Below, piece after piece: positions 15,365 through 23,353 of a DNA stretch of 43,716 nucleotides; the first letter of the stretch is position 1, and the number at the start of each line of letters is the position of its first letter. A program made the position numbers and the translations under genes. Source of the stretch: a virus; the IMG/VR virus record IMGVR_UViG_3300008625_001685, positions 1 to 43,716 of that record, one strand, 5' to 3'. The notes below the pieces were generated by a model. The model saw only the letters and a list, made by a program, of their open reading frames with translations, was not told the DNA's origin and searched no databases.

Positions 15365-16146
15365 TACCTTACATTTTTGATAATCTACAAGATAAAAATT
15401 TAATTAAAAATTTGCAAGAAACAGGTGTTGCAGTTTCGTATGAGCAAGAATTATCTGATAGTGCATTGGTTTCTTTTTGCAAAAATATTGGTAATTGCGA
15501 AACACCCGAAGCATTTATGAATTTAACCGAACACCCTGAAATATTTAAAGTAACAGGAAAACGCAACAACGACGGATCTAAAATAGGAATGTTTGGCGAT
15601 ACTGAATTAGGATGGCATAGTAATGGTAATAGTAGACGCAACATAGACAAAATTTGTGTCGCATTATATTGTAAAATAAGCGACGAAAATACTACTACTA
15701 GTTTTTGTAACACAAGCGATCCGTTTTACGATTTATCAGACGAATTACAAGAGTATTATAAAAGTATAAAAATAAGATTGGCGTTTGTAAATAATACCAT
15801 TTACCAATTAGATGAGGACGATCCTGAGTATCAATTAATGAGCAGATATCCTGGGAGCATAAGACCTTTAGTTGATATACACCCTCATACTGGTAAGTAT
15901 TATTTTTATTTTCCTTATCATTTTATAATAAAAGCATGGCATAATAGTAAAAAAATAAATCATAAAAAAATGATAGAAGATTTAAAACCTATCATTTTTA
16001 AATCCAAATATCAATATCATCATATTTTTAAACAAGGCGATTTAGTATTAAGCGATCAACTTTGTACACTACACCGACGAACGCCAGTGCATGATGTGAA
16101 TAGATTACTATACAGATTAGCACATGATTATGATAGATGTACCTAA
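15361..16146 (+). CDS. TauD/TfdA-like dioxygenase with H-x-N instead of H-x-D
   Basis: In this 261-residue protein the C-terminal motif T-L-H-R-R-T-P-V-H-D-V-N-R-L-L-Y-R (236-252) is the distal His plus Arg signature of TauD/TfdA 2-oxoglutarate dioxygenases. The proximal motif, normally W-H-x-D, reads L-G-W-H-S-N (83-88), so the acidic iron ligand is replaced by Asn-88. That change could alter reactivity or inactivate the enzyme; halogenases of the wider family replace the same residue by Ala or Gly. The substrate is unknown. It is translationally coupled on both sides. Confidence 0.75.
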   Translation: MIPYIFDNLQDKNLIKNLQETGVAVSYEQELSDSALVSFCKNIGNCETPEAFMNLTEHPEIFKVTGKRNNDGSKIGMFGDTELGWHSNGNSRRNIDKICVALYCKISDENTTTSFCNTSDPFYDLSDELQEYYKSIKIRLAFVNNTIYQLDEDDPEYQLMSRYPGSIRPLVDIHPHTGKYYFYFPYHFIIKAWHNSKKINHKKMIEDLKPIIFKSKYQYHHIFKQGDLVLSDQLCTLHRRTPVHDVNRLLYRLAHDYDRCT

Positions 16147-16765
16147 ACCATCTTATAAAAATTTTCCTATTCATAATAAAAAATTAGAAGTTCCGTTGTG
16201 TACAGAGTATACAATGGAAGACATGGCCTATCTAGATACTCCTCAGGCTAAACCTATTTTTGAAAAACAAGCAGACATAATTATAGAAAAACAATCAAAA
16301 GGTATTGTAGATGTAGGTTGCCGGCATGGACCTGTAAACAGTATATTACATGAAAAAGGATACACAGATTATTTGTATATGGGATTTGATACGTCAGTAG
16401 AGCCTATAGAAATGGCAAAAAGCCAATGGTATAATTTTTCTAATATCGAATATAGACATGCAAATTGGAATAACATAAAAGACATAACTGTAAATTTTAA
16501 TGTAGACCAAGTTATATGGAGTGGTGTTCTTTTATATAATCCTGATAGTCATAAAGAATTATTTGATAAATTAACTGTAGAACTATATAATAGTAACAAT
16601 GCAATTATACAAGAACCTTGTCATAATCAAATACATTGGGATGATAATTTAATATTAAAAACTATAGATTTATCATCATATAAAATGTATAGTAAATATA
16701 AAGAATATATTATAAAATGCAACATATTTGCTGGCAATAGAATAATAATAGATGTAGAAATATGA
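16124..16765 (+). CDS. Class I SAM-dependent methyltransferase
   Basis: Residues 60-70 read G-I-V-D-V-G-C-R-H-G-P, the glycine-rich SAM-binding motif I. It is followed by Y-M-G-F-D-T-S (motif II acidic strand end) and a later Q-V-I-W-S-G-V-L-L-Y strand. The 213-residue length is that of a minimal Rossmann methyltransferase. The C-terminal 70 residues have many Tyr and Asn. The acceptor is unknown. Its place inside a run of oxygenases suggests tailoring of the same product, by inference. Confidence 0.72.
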   Translation: MIMIDVPKPSYKNFPIHNKKLEVPLCTEYTMEDMAYLDTPQAKPIFEKQADIIIEKQSKGIVDVGCRHGPVNSILHEKGYTDYLYMGFDTSVEPIEMAKSQWYNFSNIEYRHANWNNIKDITVNFNVDQVIWSGVLLYNPDSHKELFDKLTVELYNSNNAIIQEPCHNQIHWDDNLILKTIDLSSYKMYSKYKEYIIKCNIFAGNRIIIDVEI

Positions 16766-17340
16766 ATAAAAAATTAAAAGATTATATTCAATTAACACAA
16801 TTTATATCTCATACGGAAGCCGATGAAGTTGTTACTACATTAAATGAAGAAACTATATGGAAACCTTATCCGTATGAAAAAGAAAGTTATAATATATGTG
16901 TTCAAGAATATCCTAAAATACCATACTTGACAACATCATTAAATTTAGACCATACAGTTAGTAAATTTCTTGGGTCTAAAATTGACGTAATAATTAATAA
17001 TTATATTAATAGTTTTTTACATGATGTTTTTTGGTTTAAAAAATGGAGTGATAAATCTCATTTTCATTATATAAAATATCCAAAAAATACAGGAATGGAA
17101 ACACATTGTGATCATGTTCGGCATACGTTTGATGGTAATCGACGGGGAATTCCTATTCTTTCTATTGTAGGTACATTTAATGACGAGTACGAAGGTGGTG
17201 AATTATTATTTTTACCAGATACAAAAATTAGATTAAATAAAGGAGAAGTTATTATTTTCCCTTCGAATTTTTTATACCCTCATAAAGTATTACAAATAAC
17301 AAAAGGTATTAGATATTCATTTATAGTGTGGGTTTGGTAA
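16762..17340 (+). CDS. Prolyl-4-hydroxylase-like 2OG-Fe(II) oxygenase
   Basis: This 192-residue protein has H115-x-D117 (M-E-T-H-C-D), then Y-E-G-G-E-L-L-F (143-150), G-E-V-I-I-F-P-S (161-168), H174 and R184. This is the full H-x-D...H...R set with the E-G-G-E-L segment typical of prolyl-4-hydroxylase-type (P4Hc) domains. The length equals one catalytic domain. It is 4 bp coupled to the methyltransferase gene. The peptide or small-molecule substrate is not predictable. Confidence 0.82.
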   Translation: MNKKLKDYIQLTQFISHTEADEVVTTLNEETIWKPYPYEKESYNICVQEYPKIPYLTTSLNLDHTVSKFLGSKIDVIINNYINSFLHDVFWFKKWSDKSHFHYIKYPKNTGMETHCDHVRHTFDGNRRGIPILSIVGTFNDEYEGGELLFLPDTKIRLNKGEVIIFPSNFLYPHKVLQITKGIRYSFIVWVW

Positions 17341-17354
17341 AAATAAATAGTTGT

Positions 17355-18122
17355 ATGAAATATAAAATTGTAAAAACAAAATTAATATATAAAAATAATA
17401 TTCCTATTAGGAATTATCAAAATTTAGATCCGCCCGGAGACAGAGATACATATGATAAATTACAAATTAATGACAAATATTTAGGTTATAAACAAATTAT
17501 TTATACTCCTATAGATATGCCATTAATTAATGTAGATTTAAAACATATCGAATCATTAAGAAATGACCCTAAAATGGAATGGTCTACATTTGGTTGCGAT
17601 CACGGTTCGGGGAAAGTATTACTCCTCATGGAAAATAATTTTTTGCATCCTTATGCAAATTCTAATTGGTTTGATTGGGTAGACACGGAAATACCGCATA
17701 TAAAAAAATTTATCCAACAATTACCATTTAAAACTATTCGACAATGTTCTTTTGTTTCTCCTCCAGGTAAATCTAATCCTCATTATGACGAACCTTCAAA
17801 TATGGTCGAGATACTCCGTAAACAATCTCCATCTCAATATAGAATACGATGGAGCAATATTACTGATCCAAAAAATGAAGTGTTTTATTTGACAAAAGAT
17901 AGTGGCGAAACTAAAATTTATCCTGAATTGCCAACCGATACTAATACTTTTGTATATGATGGTAGTGTATATGAGCATGGTGCTGATAAAGGATTTCAAA
18001 TGAGAAATAGATCCCAACTTGTTATTTCAGGATGCTTAGATATTAAAAAGCATCATGTTTTACTAGATAAAAGCATTGAAAAATATAAAGAATATTATTT
18101 AATAAATAAATATTTTGAATAA
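17355..18122 (+). CDS. 2OG/Fe oxygenase-like (AspH/cupin type)
   Basis: The ATG at 17355 is preferred; the frame is open back to a GTG at 17328 that would overlap the upstream gene. The 255-residue product has F-V-S-P-P-G-K-S-N-P-H-Y-D (133-145), giving H143-x-D145, then Y-E-H-G-A-D (206-211) with H208 and Arg residues near 217-219. This fits an AspH-like hydroxylase fold. The N-terminal 100 residues are unassigned. It ends inside the -35 region of a promoter for the next gene. Confidence 0.65.
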   Translation: MKYKIVKTKLIYKNNIPIRNYQNLDPPGDRDTYDKLQINDKYLGYKQIIYTPIDMPLINVDLKHIESLRNDPKMEWSTFGCDHGSGKVLLLMENNFLHPYANSNWFDWVDTEIPHIKKFIQQLPFKTIRQCSFVSPPGKSNPHYDEPSNMVEILRKQSPSQYRIRWSNITDPKNEVFYLTKDSGETKIYPELPTDTNTFVYDGSVYEHGADKGFQMRNRSQLVISGCLDIKKHHVLLDKSIEKYKEYYLINKYFE

Positions 18123-18144
18123 ATTGCTTAAATACGTATATAAT
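18115..18144 (+). promoter_or_regulatory. Probable sigma70-type promoter P4
   Basis: TTGAAT (18115-18120), an 18-bp spacer and a perfect TATAAT (18139-18144), followed by AGGA 7 bases before the ATG at 18161. The -35 is 4/6 of consensus. Unlike P1-P3 it lacks the TAGGTWG spacer box. Confidence 0.5.
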
Positions 18145-18160
18145 ATATTTAGGAAAACAA

Positions 18161-18829
18161 ATGTCAACAGAAAACCCAATAGCAAATGAATACATAATTG
18201 AACTTCCGCAATTAATTGATTTATTGCCAACAAAAAATGAATTATTAACAATAAGTGAAACAAAAATAACGAGTAAAAATATTATTCCGGAATATCAGAC
18301 AGGAGTGATTGCAAAGGATACAAGTGAAAATAAAGACCATGTTGGGTGGGATGCAACGACATGGTATTCTATAAATGATAATTCTAAAATCAATGATACT
18401 ATTTCTAAATTTACTACCACTAATCGTGTAACAAATGTAGATACGAACTCGTGGTTATGTACAAAAAAAGATGGCTTCTGGATTCGACCACACGTACATG
18501 TTCGGCCCGATGATAAAATTGCCGTTTTAATATATTCAATTTCTCAAGAAAGTTTTGATATAACTTATACAGATCAATGGATCGGTTCTTCGCTTGGAGA
18601 TCCGATAGATTCGGATCTCTGGGAAAGCGATCCTTCCGATGATTCCGGACCATATAATGAGATTTTTTCAAATAGTTGCTCTTGCCCTGTATTGATTAAT
18701 GGCCAAATTCCGCATTGTTTTAAAGAAACTAGTGCAAGAACAACTTTATTCATATCTATGCATTTTGAAAATACAAACTGGGATTGGTTATTAGAAAAAC
18801 ATACAGCCGGCAACTTACTAACTATATGA
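18161..18829 (+). CDS. Iron-oxygenase-like beta-helix protein with H-x-H motif
   Basis: This 222-residue protein has R-P-H-V-H-V-R around H111-x-H113, then a Ser/Asp-rich insertion (about 138-165), then I-P-H-C-F-K-E with H185, and Arg-193 in S-A-R-T-T-L-F-I. The spacing equals that of the following gene, where the first motif is H-x-D. This suggests a divergent 2OG-type fold in which the acidic ligand is His. It may therefore be cupin-like or catalytically different. It follows promoter P4 and is coupled by ATGA to its paralog. Confidence 0.6.
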   Translation: MSTENPIANEYIIELPQLIDLLPTKNELLTISETKITSKNIIPEYQTGVIAKDTSENKDHVGWDATTWYSINDNSKINDTISKFTTTNRVTNVDTNSWLCTKKDGFWIRPHVHVRPDDKIAVLIYSISQESFDITYTDQWIGSSLGDPIDSDLWESDPSDDSGPYNEIFSNSCSCPVLINGQIPHCFKETSARTTLFISMHFENTNWDWLLEKHTAGNLLTI

Positions 18830-19449
18830 TAAATGATTATGTTATAGAATTTCCTAAATTTAATAATTTATTTGATGAGGACCAATTATTAAACTCGTGC
18901 CGATTAAATAAAACATTTGCCGAATGGAAAAAAGATCTATCTAGCAACGAAATTGACATAGCATCAAACATGGAGCACTTTCTTTCAGAAGACCCAGATG
19001 CTCATGCGGTTAAAAATTATGGAGTAACTTCATATGAAGTACCCGAAACACAACCAGAAGTAAAACATATATTTGAGGCCATTAATCAAGAATTAATGTG
19101 GAAAAAACCTATCGGATGGCTTAATTGCAATAATGGCGATCAATGGACTAAACCACATATAGATGCAGTTCGTAATGCAGTATTTCAATTTCCAATTTAT
19201 CCTAAGAATTATACATTAGTTTATTTGGATAAAAATAATTGGAATAGGAATTCTTATCCCCAACCTAATCACATATGGGAACACAAAGTTTCTTGTCCGT
19301 TAATTGAAAATGTTTCCATTCCTCATTGTGTATACGATAAAGGTATTAAAAGAATTCATTTTCAAATATCTTTATATTTTAAAGATTATAGTTGGGAGAA
19401 AATAAAAGAATATGTAAAAAATGGAGAACTTTTTAGTAAAAAAATATAG
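18826..19449 (+). CDS. 2OG/Fe oxygenase-like paralog with H-x-D motif
   Basis: It starts at the ATGA overlap at 18826 and encodes 207 residues. T-K-P-H-I-D-A (108-114) supplies H111 and D113, S-I-P-H-C-V-Y supplies H167, and K-R-I-H-F-Q supplies Arg-176. It shares the N-terminal (Y-[IV]-I-E-[LF]-P) and S-C-P-x-x-x-x-x-x-I-P-H-C segments with the preceding protein, so the two are tandem duplicates. This copy retains the canonical iron triad. The substrate is unknown. Confidence 0.65.
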   Translation: MINDYVIEFPKFNNLFDEDQLLNSCRLNKTFAEWKKDLSSNEIDIASNMEHFLSEDPDAHAVKNYGVTSYEVPETQPEVKHIFEAINQELMWKKPIGWLNCNNGDQWTKPHIDAVRNAVFQFPIYPKNYTLVYLDKNNWNRNSYPQPNHIWEHKVSCPLIENVSIPHCVYDKGIKRIHFQISLYFKDYSWEKIKEYVKNGELFSKKI

Positions 19450-20014
19450 CGATAATCCTGAACAATATCGTTCTATTATAGAAATATTTAGAAAAAAAAC
19501 ATTTCAAGAAGGCAACGAAAGTCTAAGTTACAAAAAATATAATCCTGATAATCCTGATATAGAGACATGGATGGTGTTTAATGAAACCCAAGATCTTATA
19601 TCTATATCTGCAGGCGAAAAATCTCATTACACAAATGATCCAGACATTGCTTTAAGAATTTGCAGATACCATATATTAAAACCATTTCGCAGAACACATT
19701 GTGGTTTAATGATGGCTGAATATCAAATACAATGGGCTAGAGAACATAATTATCAAATTTTATATGTTACTCATGATATTAAAAATAGAGCGTTGAATGA
19801 TTTATATCAACGAAAACGTAAAATGCCATTACCATCATTTAAAAAATGGACAGAAGGTGAGTGGTATAAAAAATTACAACTAGAAAAAAATTTTTTATTT
19901 AAAACAGGAAATATGTTACAATATGTTTATACTATTAGATTGTTTGATCCTAACTTTATATGGAATCCAAAATCAGATTACATAGTAGAAAAAAAACATA
20001 ACGGAGATATTTAA
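19421..20014 (+). CDS. GNAT-like acetyltransferase
   Basis: This 197-residue protein has a central Y-H-I-L-K-P-F-R-R segment with basic residues where GNAT enzymes bind the acetyl-CoA pyrophosphate. It is followed by a helix and Y-Q-I-L-Y-V-T-H-D-I-K-N-R-A-L-N-D-L-Y-Q-R, which resembles GNAT strand beta5 and helix alpha4 (x-N-x-x-x-x-x-L-Y-x-K). It starts 29 bp inside the oxygenase gene. Its stop overlaps by 4 bp the stop of the convergent minus-strand gene. The acceptor is unknown. Confidence 0.6.
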   Translation: MENFLVKKYSDNPEQYRSIIEIFRKKTFQEGNESLSYKKYNPDNPDIETWMVFNETQDLISISAGEKSHYTNDPDIALRICRYHILKPFRRTHCGLMMAEYQIQWAREHNYQILYVTHDIKNRALNDLYQRKRKMPLPSFKKWTEGEWYKKLQLEKNFLFKTGNMLQYVYTIRLFDPNFIWNPKSDYIVEKKHNGDI

Positions 20015-20937
20015 TTAATTGTTTCTTTTCTCATTTGCATGTCTGTAAGACAAATACAAGCATGTTTGTTACATATAATAGGATCATTAGGAAGATTAAT
20101 TATTCGTTTTTTAATATTTCCTAATACCCACTCGCTATCCAGACCGCAAGCAGATCGTGTTATGGAATTATCTTCTCTAATACGGCACCCGTCTATTCCT
20201 GCATAACATTTCCAACCAAAAAAATTATCTTTTCCGGTTAATTTAGCTTCTGCTGGATCATAATACTCATTATTTAAGTATAACAAATTAGTAATTAAAG
20301 ACCAATCTACATTTGTTTTCTTATTAAATAGCTTATTCCATTTTTTATGAGATAGAAATTGTTTTTGTTCATCAGTATAAGGTACATAGGCACCACCCTT
20401 ATCTTCAACTAAAACTCTCATCACATACGAATTTGGATAATTTTTTAATTTGTCGTGTATGTAATAACAATTATCTAAAGACTGTTCCCAATGTGTTGGG
20501 TCTAATAAAACAGATATTACAATGGGTTTATGTTGATCGAAGATTTTACATATATTCACTATATGATCAGATTTAGCGAATTTTGTATGCACAGAAAGTA
20601 TTAAGCCTGACAAATATTTTTGATTTTCTTTCCACCAACGTAAAGTTCTAGAACCATTTGTTATAAAATGAGTATAAACATTTCTATTATATAATTCTTT
20701 CAATAAATTGGATATTTTGGGATTTAATGTAGGTTCTCCGCCAGTAAACCTAGCAGTAAGTTGCTTATATGGATACTTTTTTTTAATTTCATCAATACAC
20801 CATAAAATATCATTATTATCTAATCTAGTATTTCCTGCCCATACTAACGGTGAACAATAAGAACACCGATAATTACAAATTGTGTTTAATACTATGTCAG
20901 TTATAAAAATATTATTATTTTCAAGAGTTAATTTCAT
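20011..20937 (-). CDS. Radical SAM protein with C-terminal Cys-rich auxiliary domain
   Basis: The ATG at 20937 is chosen; the frame is open to 20982 but that part lies inside the upstream gene. C21-x3-C25-x2-C28 (C-N-Y-R-C-S-Y-C) binds the 4Fe-4S cluster and T-G-G-E-P-T (65-70) is the SAM-contacting motif. The last 80 residues hold G-W-K-C-Y-A-G, a further C-G-L, and C-N-K-H-A-C-I-C, a twitch/SPASM-like auxiliary cluster. It lies directly downstream of a QueC-like PP-loop gene with a 17-bp overlap, so a QueE-like or linked nucleobase role is possible, but the auxiliary cysteines are not typical of QueE. It is the last gene of the minus-strand unit. Confidence 0.78.
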   Translation of the reverse strand: MKLTLENNNIFITDIVLNTICNYRCSYCSPLVWAGNTRLDNNDILWCIDEIKKKYPYKQLTARFTGGEPTLNPKISNLLKELYNRNVYTHFITNGSRTLRWWKENQKYLSGLILSVHTKFAKSDHIVNICKIFDQHKPIVISVLLDPTHWEQSLDNCYYIHDKLKNYPNSYVMRVLVEDKGGAYVPYTDEQKQFLSHKKWNKLFNKKTNVDWSLITNLLYLNNEYYDPAEAKLTGKDNFFGWKCYAGIDGCRIREDNSITRSACGLDSEWVLGNIKKRIINLPNDPIICNKHACICLTDMQMRKETIN

Positions 20938-21580
20938 CTGAAAAACCCCATATTCGTTCCTGACACCACCAACATATACCACAATGTCCTAATCCCGGAT
21001 CTTTATTACTTTGTTTTTCCCATTCACATGATCTAGTATGTACAAATAATTTATCTATTAAATTATACTCTCTATATATTTGAGCTATTTTCTTTTTATC
21101 TATATTACACCATGGCGTATAAATTGTATTATCATATAATAGAACTTTGCGTTCGACTGTAGGATCTCTGTTTACTTCTGAAGTTTTTTCTATAAATGTA
21201 TCAGTTATATATTTTGGCGGATTTGCAGTAATGCCTGTATATATAACATTTACTAATTTATTTTTTATATAATAATTTGTTTTATCAAATATATTACTTA
21301 ATGTTTGGTGATCACAAAATGTACTATGATGTTCTATATTTATATTTCCTGTTAACTCAATACATTTTTGAATAACATTATTAGTAATTGTTATATTTTT
21401 AAATTGTCTTGCTTTATTTCCTGACGAAAAAATATAAATCTTGTTTTTAGAATATTTCATTAAAAAATATAAAAGCAAAGAACTATCTGCCCCGCCGCTA
21501 CAACTTATACCGATAGGGCCTTCATATATTTTTAAATTGACCCCAGATAAATCTAATTCTTTAAGTTCGACTAAATTCAT
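20921..21580 (-). CDS. QueC-like PP-loop ATPase with Cys4 zinc site
   Basis: S-C-S-G-G-A-D-S-S-L (26-35) is the PP-loop (S-G-G-x-D-S) of N-type ATP pyrophosphatases. The C-terminus has C185, C200, C203 and C206 in C-G-I-C-W-W-C-Q-E-R, the Cys4 zinc arrangement of QueC (7-cyano-7-deazaguanine synthase). The 219-residue length also fits. QueC converts CDG to preQ0 with ammonia and ATP. QueD and FolE are not in the window. Since general PP-loop enzymes adenylate other carboxylates or amides, the substrate remains open. It is coupled to a radical-SAM gene downstream and a hydroxylase-like gene upstream. Confidence 0.72.
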   Translation of the reverse strand: MNLVELKELDLSGVNLKIYEGPIGISCSGGADSSLLLYFLMKYSKNKIYIFSSGNKARQFKNITITNNVIQKCIELTGNINIEHHSTFCDHQTLSNIFDKTNYYIKNKLVNVIYTGITANPPKYITDTFIEKTSEVNRDPTVERKVLLYDNTIYTPWCNIDKKKIAQIYREYNLIDKLFVHTRSCEWEKQSNKDPGLGHCGICWWCQERIWGFSDEINS

Positions 21581-22209
21581 GGCTCTAATAGATTTGTTAC
21601 TGTTGATACAGATTCTTCGGTTAATTTAACATTCATTATTAATACAATATGATCTTGGTCGTCATTGGCATTAAATACGGTATGTCGTTTGCAAGTATTT
21701 AAAAAATATAAATGACCGTAATTCCAAACAAGTATTTTATTTTGTTCATATATAAAAAATCCCCCATCTAACGGGTTACATACCTGTAAAGGAACAAGTA
21801 GTCTAAAACTATCTATTGTAGATCCAATATTATCAATATGAGTAGGAAAAAATCCCCCAGGAGACAACTTTAATATATGTGATCTAACCAACCATTCTTT
21901 AAAAGGATCACAATAAAACTTTACTACATCATAAACAGGTGTCGGTATAATGAAATCAGATTCAGATATATTTGTATTATTTTCTTTATTATATTCATAC
22001 AAACTATCTAAGTCAGGACCAGGGCCTAAAATACCATCTAAATTAGTTATACTTAATCCCCAACGATTTATATTTTTTCTAGGATTATATTTCGCCCAAT
22101 TATTATTAAATTGTTTTAAATTATTTAATATTAAATCAGGGTGGGTATTTATAGTTAATTCAATTTGATCTCCATAGGCAGTTATGGTGTTAAATAATTC
22201 AAAACTCAT
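21577..22209 (-). CDS. Aspartyl/asparaginyl hydroxylase-like protein
   Basis: This 210-residue protein has G-G-F-F-P-T-H-I-D-N (118-127), giving H124 and D126, and K-R-H-T-V-F-N-A with H176, the two iron-ligand regions of AspH-type hydroxylases. The usual C-terminal Arg that holds 2-oxoglutarate is not obvious, because D-Q-D-H-I-V-L-I is found in its place. Cosubstrate binding may therefore differ. It overlaps the upstream radical-SAM gene by 11 bp and the downstream PP-loop gene by 4 bp. Confidence 0.65.
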   Translation of the reverse strand: MSFELFNTITAYGDQIELTINTHPDLILNNLKQFNNNWAKYNPRKNINRWGLSITNLDGILGPGPDLDSLYEYNKENNTNISESDFIIPTPVYDVVKFYCDPFKEWLVRSHILKLSPGGFFPTHIDNIGSTIDSFRLLVPLQVCNPLDGGFFIYEQNKILVWNYGHLYFLNTCKRHTVFNANDDQDHIVLIMNVKLTEESVSTVTNLLEP

Positions 22210-23353
22210 ATGTTTTATCTCCTGGCCACAACGGCATTTTAGTTCCCTGTTTACGTTTGGGTATTTTGCTATCCGCTGAACTTACACAACTATTACTAAT
22301 ACAAACTTTTGGGCCATCAAATAATTTAAAATCATTATAAATGTAACCTAATGGTTTATCGTCACAACTATAACTTCGTTTTATACTACCGTCTGGTTCT
22401 CGTATTATAATGCTTCTATGCCCACTACTACATTCCCACCCTTTAAAGTTATTAAATTCAAAAGCATTAAACCGTTCTGCTTGGTCCATAAACCAATATT
22501 TTTTATTTTTATCTCTAAATTCTACTTGAAAATGTTGCGGTACATTATTATTTTCTTCCCAGTAAATTGGGTCGGGGCGTTTGACAAATGTTGGTTTAGG
22601 TCGTGTAACATGTTTATTTTTTGCTTCAGTAAATCCACGCTGAGGCATTCCATTGTGTAACTGTTCAAGCATCTTATCATCATATCCTTTAACTACAAAA
22701 TTGGCGTGAGGATCACTTTGTGGCTTTAATGTAACATTAATACCACGTTCGTGAAAATACATTACTTCATCCATTATTTTCCAAAACCATTCAGGAACCA
22801 TTACACAATTAATTGTTATCTGTACATCATGTTCTTGGCATAATTCTAATTTATCTGCTAATAGTTTACGCCGCTTTATTTCACTATTATACTCACGATG
22901 GTAACTGCATGTAATACTTGCTCGATGAAATGGTGCCGCGGCTTTCACATACTTTTCAAACCAACGTATGCCGGGTGAACAGTTGCTCGTCATATGTACA
23001 GATGTATAATTTGTATTTTTAATATCATCACCTAGATACTTGAGTATTTCAAGATAACCAGGATGCAAAGTAGGTTCGCCGCCAGACAAACTAAAATGAA
23101 AACTATTAAATCCTCGCTCCCTAGCTTGTTTTTTAATTTTATCAATTGTTTCAAGACATAATTCTGTAGGTCTATGGTCCTTATCATCGCTCCTCCCGTG
23201 TTCCCAACAATAACTGCAATGGTAATTACAAAAGCGGCCAAGCAACCAAGAGACTGTAAATAAATCTCTGTAGAGCATATTACGTTGGCCTACTCTTACA
23301 AGTTTATCAAATGGAATTTTAGTAAAATCGTATGTACTTGTTATTTTATTCAT
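22199..23353 (-). CDS. Radical SAM protein with SPASM-like C-terminus
   Basis: This 384-residue protein has C42-x3-C46-x2-C49 (C-N-Y-H-C-S-Y-C) and S-G-G-E-P-T (90-95) in the core. Beyond residue about 300, G-W-E-C-S-S-G, S-Y-S-C-D-D and V-C-I-S-N-S-C supply further cysteines for an auxiliary cluster. A long insert (about 230-290) is basic and aromatic. The N-terminal 35 residues precede the core without Cys. It looks like a SPASM/twitch-type tailoring enzyme. The substrate is unknown. It overlaps neighbours by 8-11 bp. Confidence 0.82.
   Translation of the reverse strand: MNKITSTYDFTKIPFDKLVRVGQRNMLYRDLFTVSWLLGRFCNYHCSYCWEHGRSDDKDHRPTELCLETIDKIKKQARERGFNSFHFSLSGGEPTLHPGYLEILKYLGDDIKNTNYTSVHMTSNCSPGIRWFEKYVKAAAPFHRASITCSYHREYNSEIKRRKLLADKLELCQEHDVQITINCVMVPEWFWKIMDEVMYFHERGINVTLKPQSDPHANFVVKGYDDKMLEQLHNGMPQRGFTEAKNKHVTRPKPTFVKRPDPIYWEENNNVPQHFQVEFRDKNKKYWFMDQAERFNAFEFNNFKGWECSSGHRSIIIREPDGSIKRSYSCDDKPLGYIYNDFKLFDGPKVCISNSCVSSADSKIPKRKQGTKMPLWPGDKTYEF

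Noticed and set aside
20011-20937. Firm assignment of the last radical-SAM gene as QueE
   Set aside because: It neighbours a QueC-like gene, but its 308-residue length and extra C-terminal cysteines fit a twitch/SPASM-like enzyme better than QueE (about 200-240 residues).
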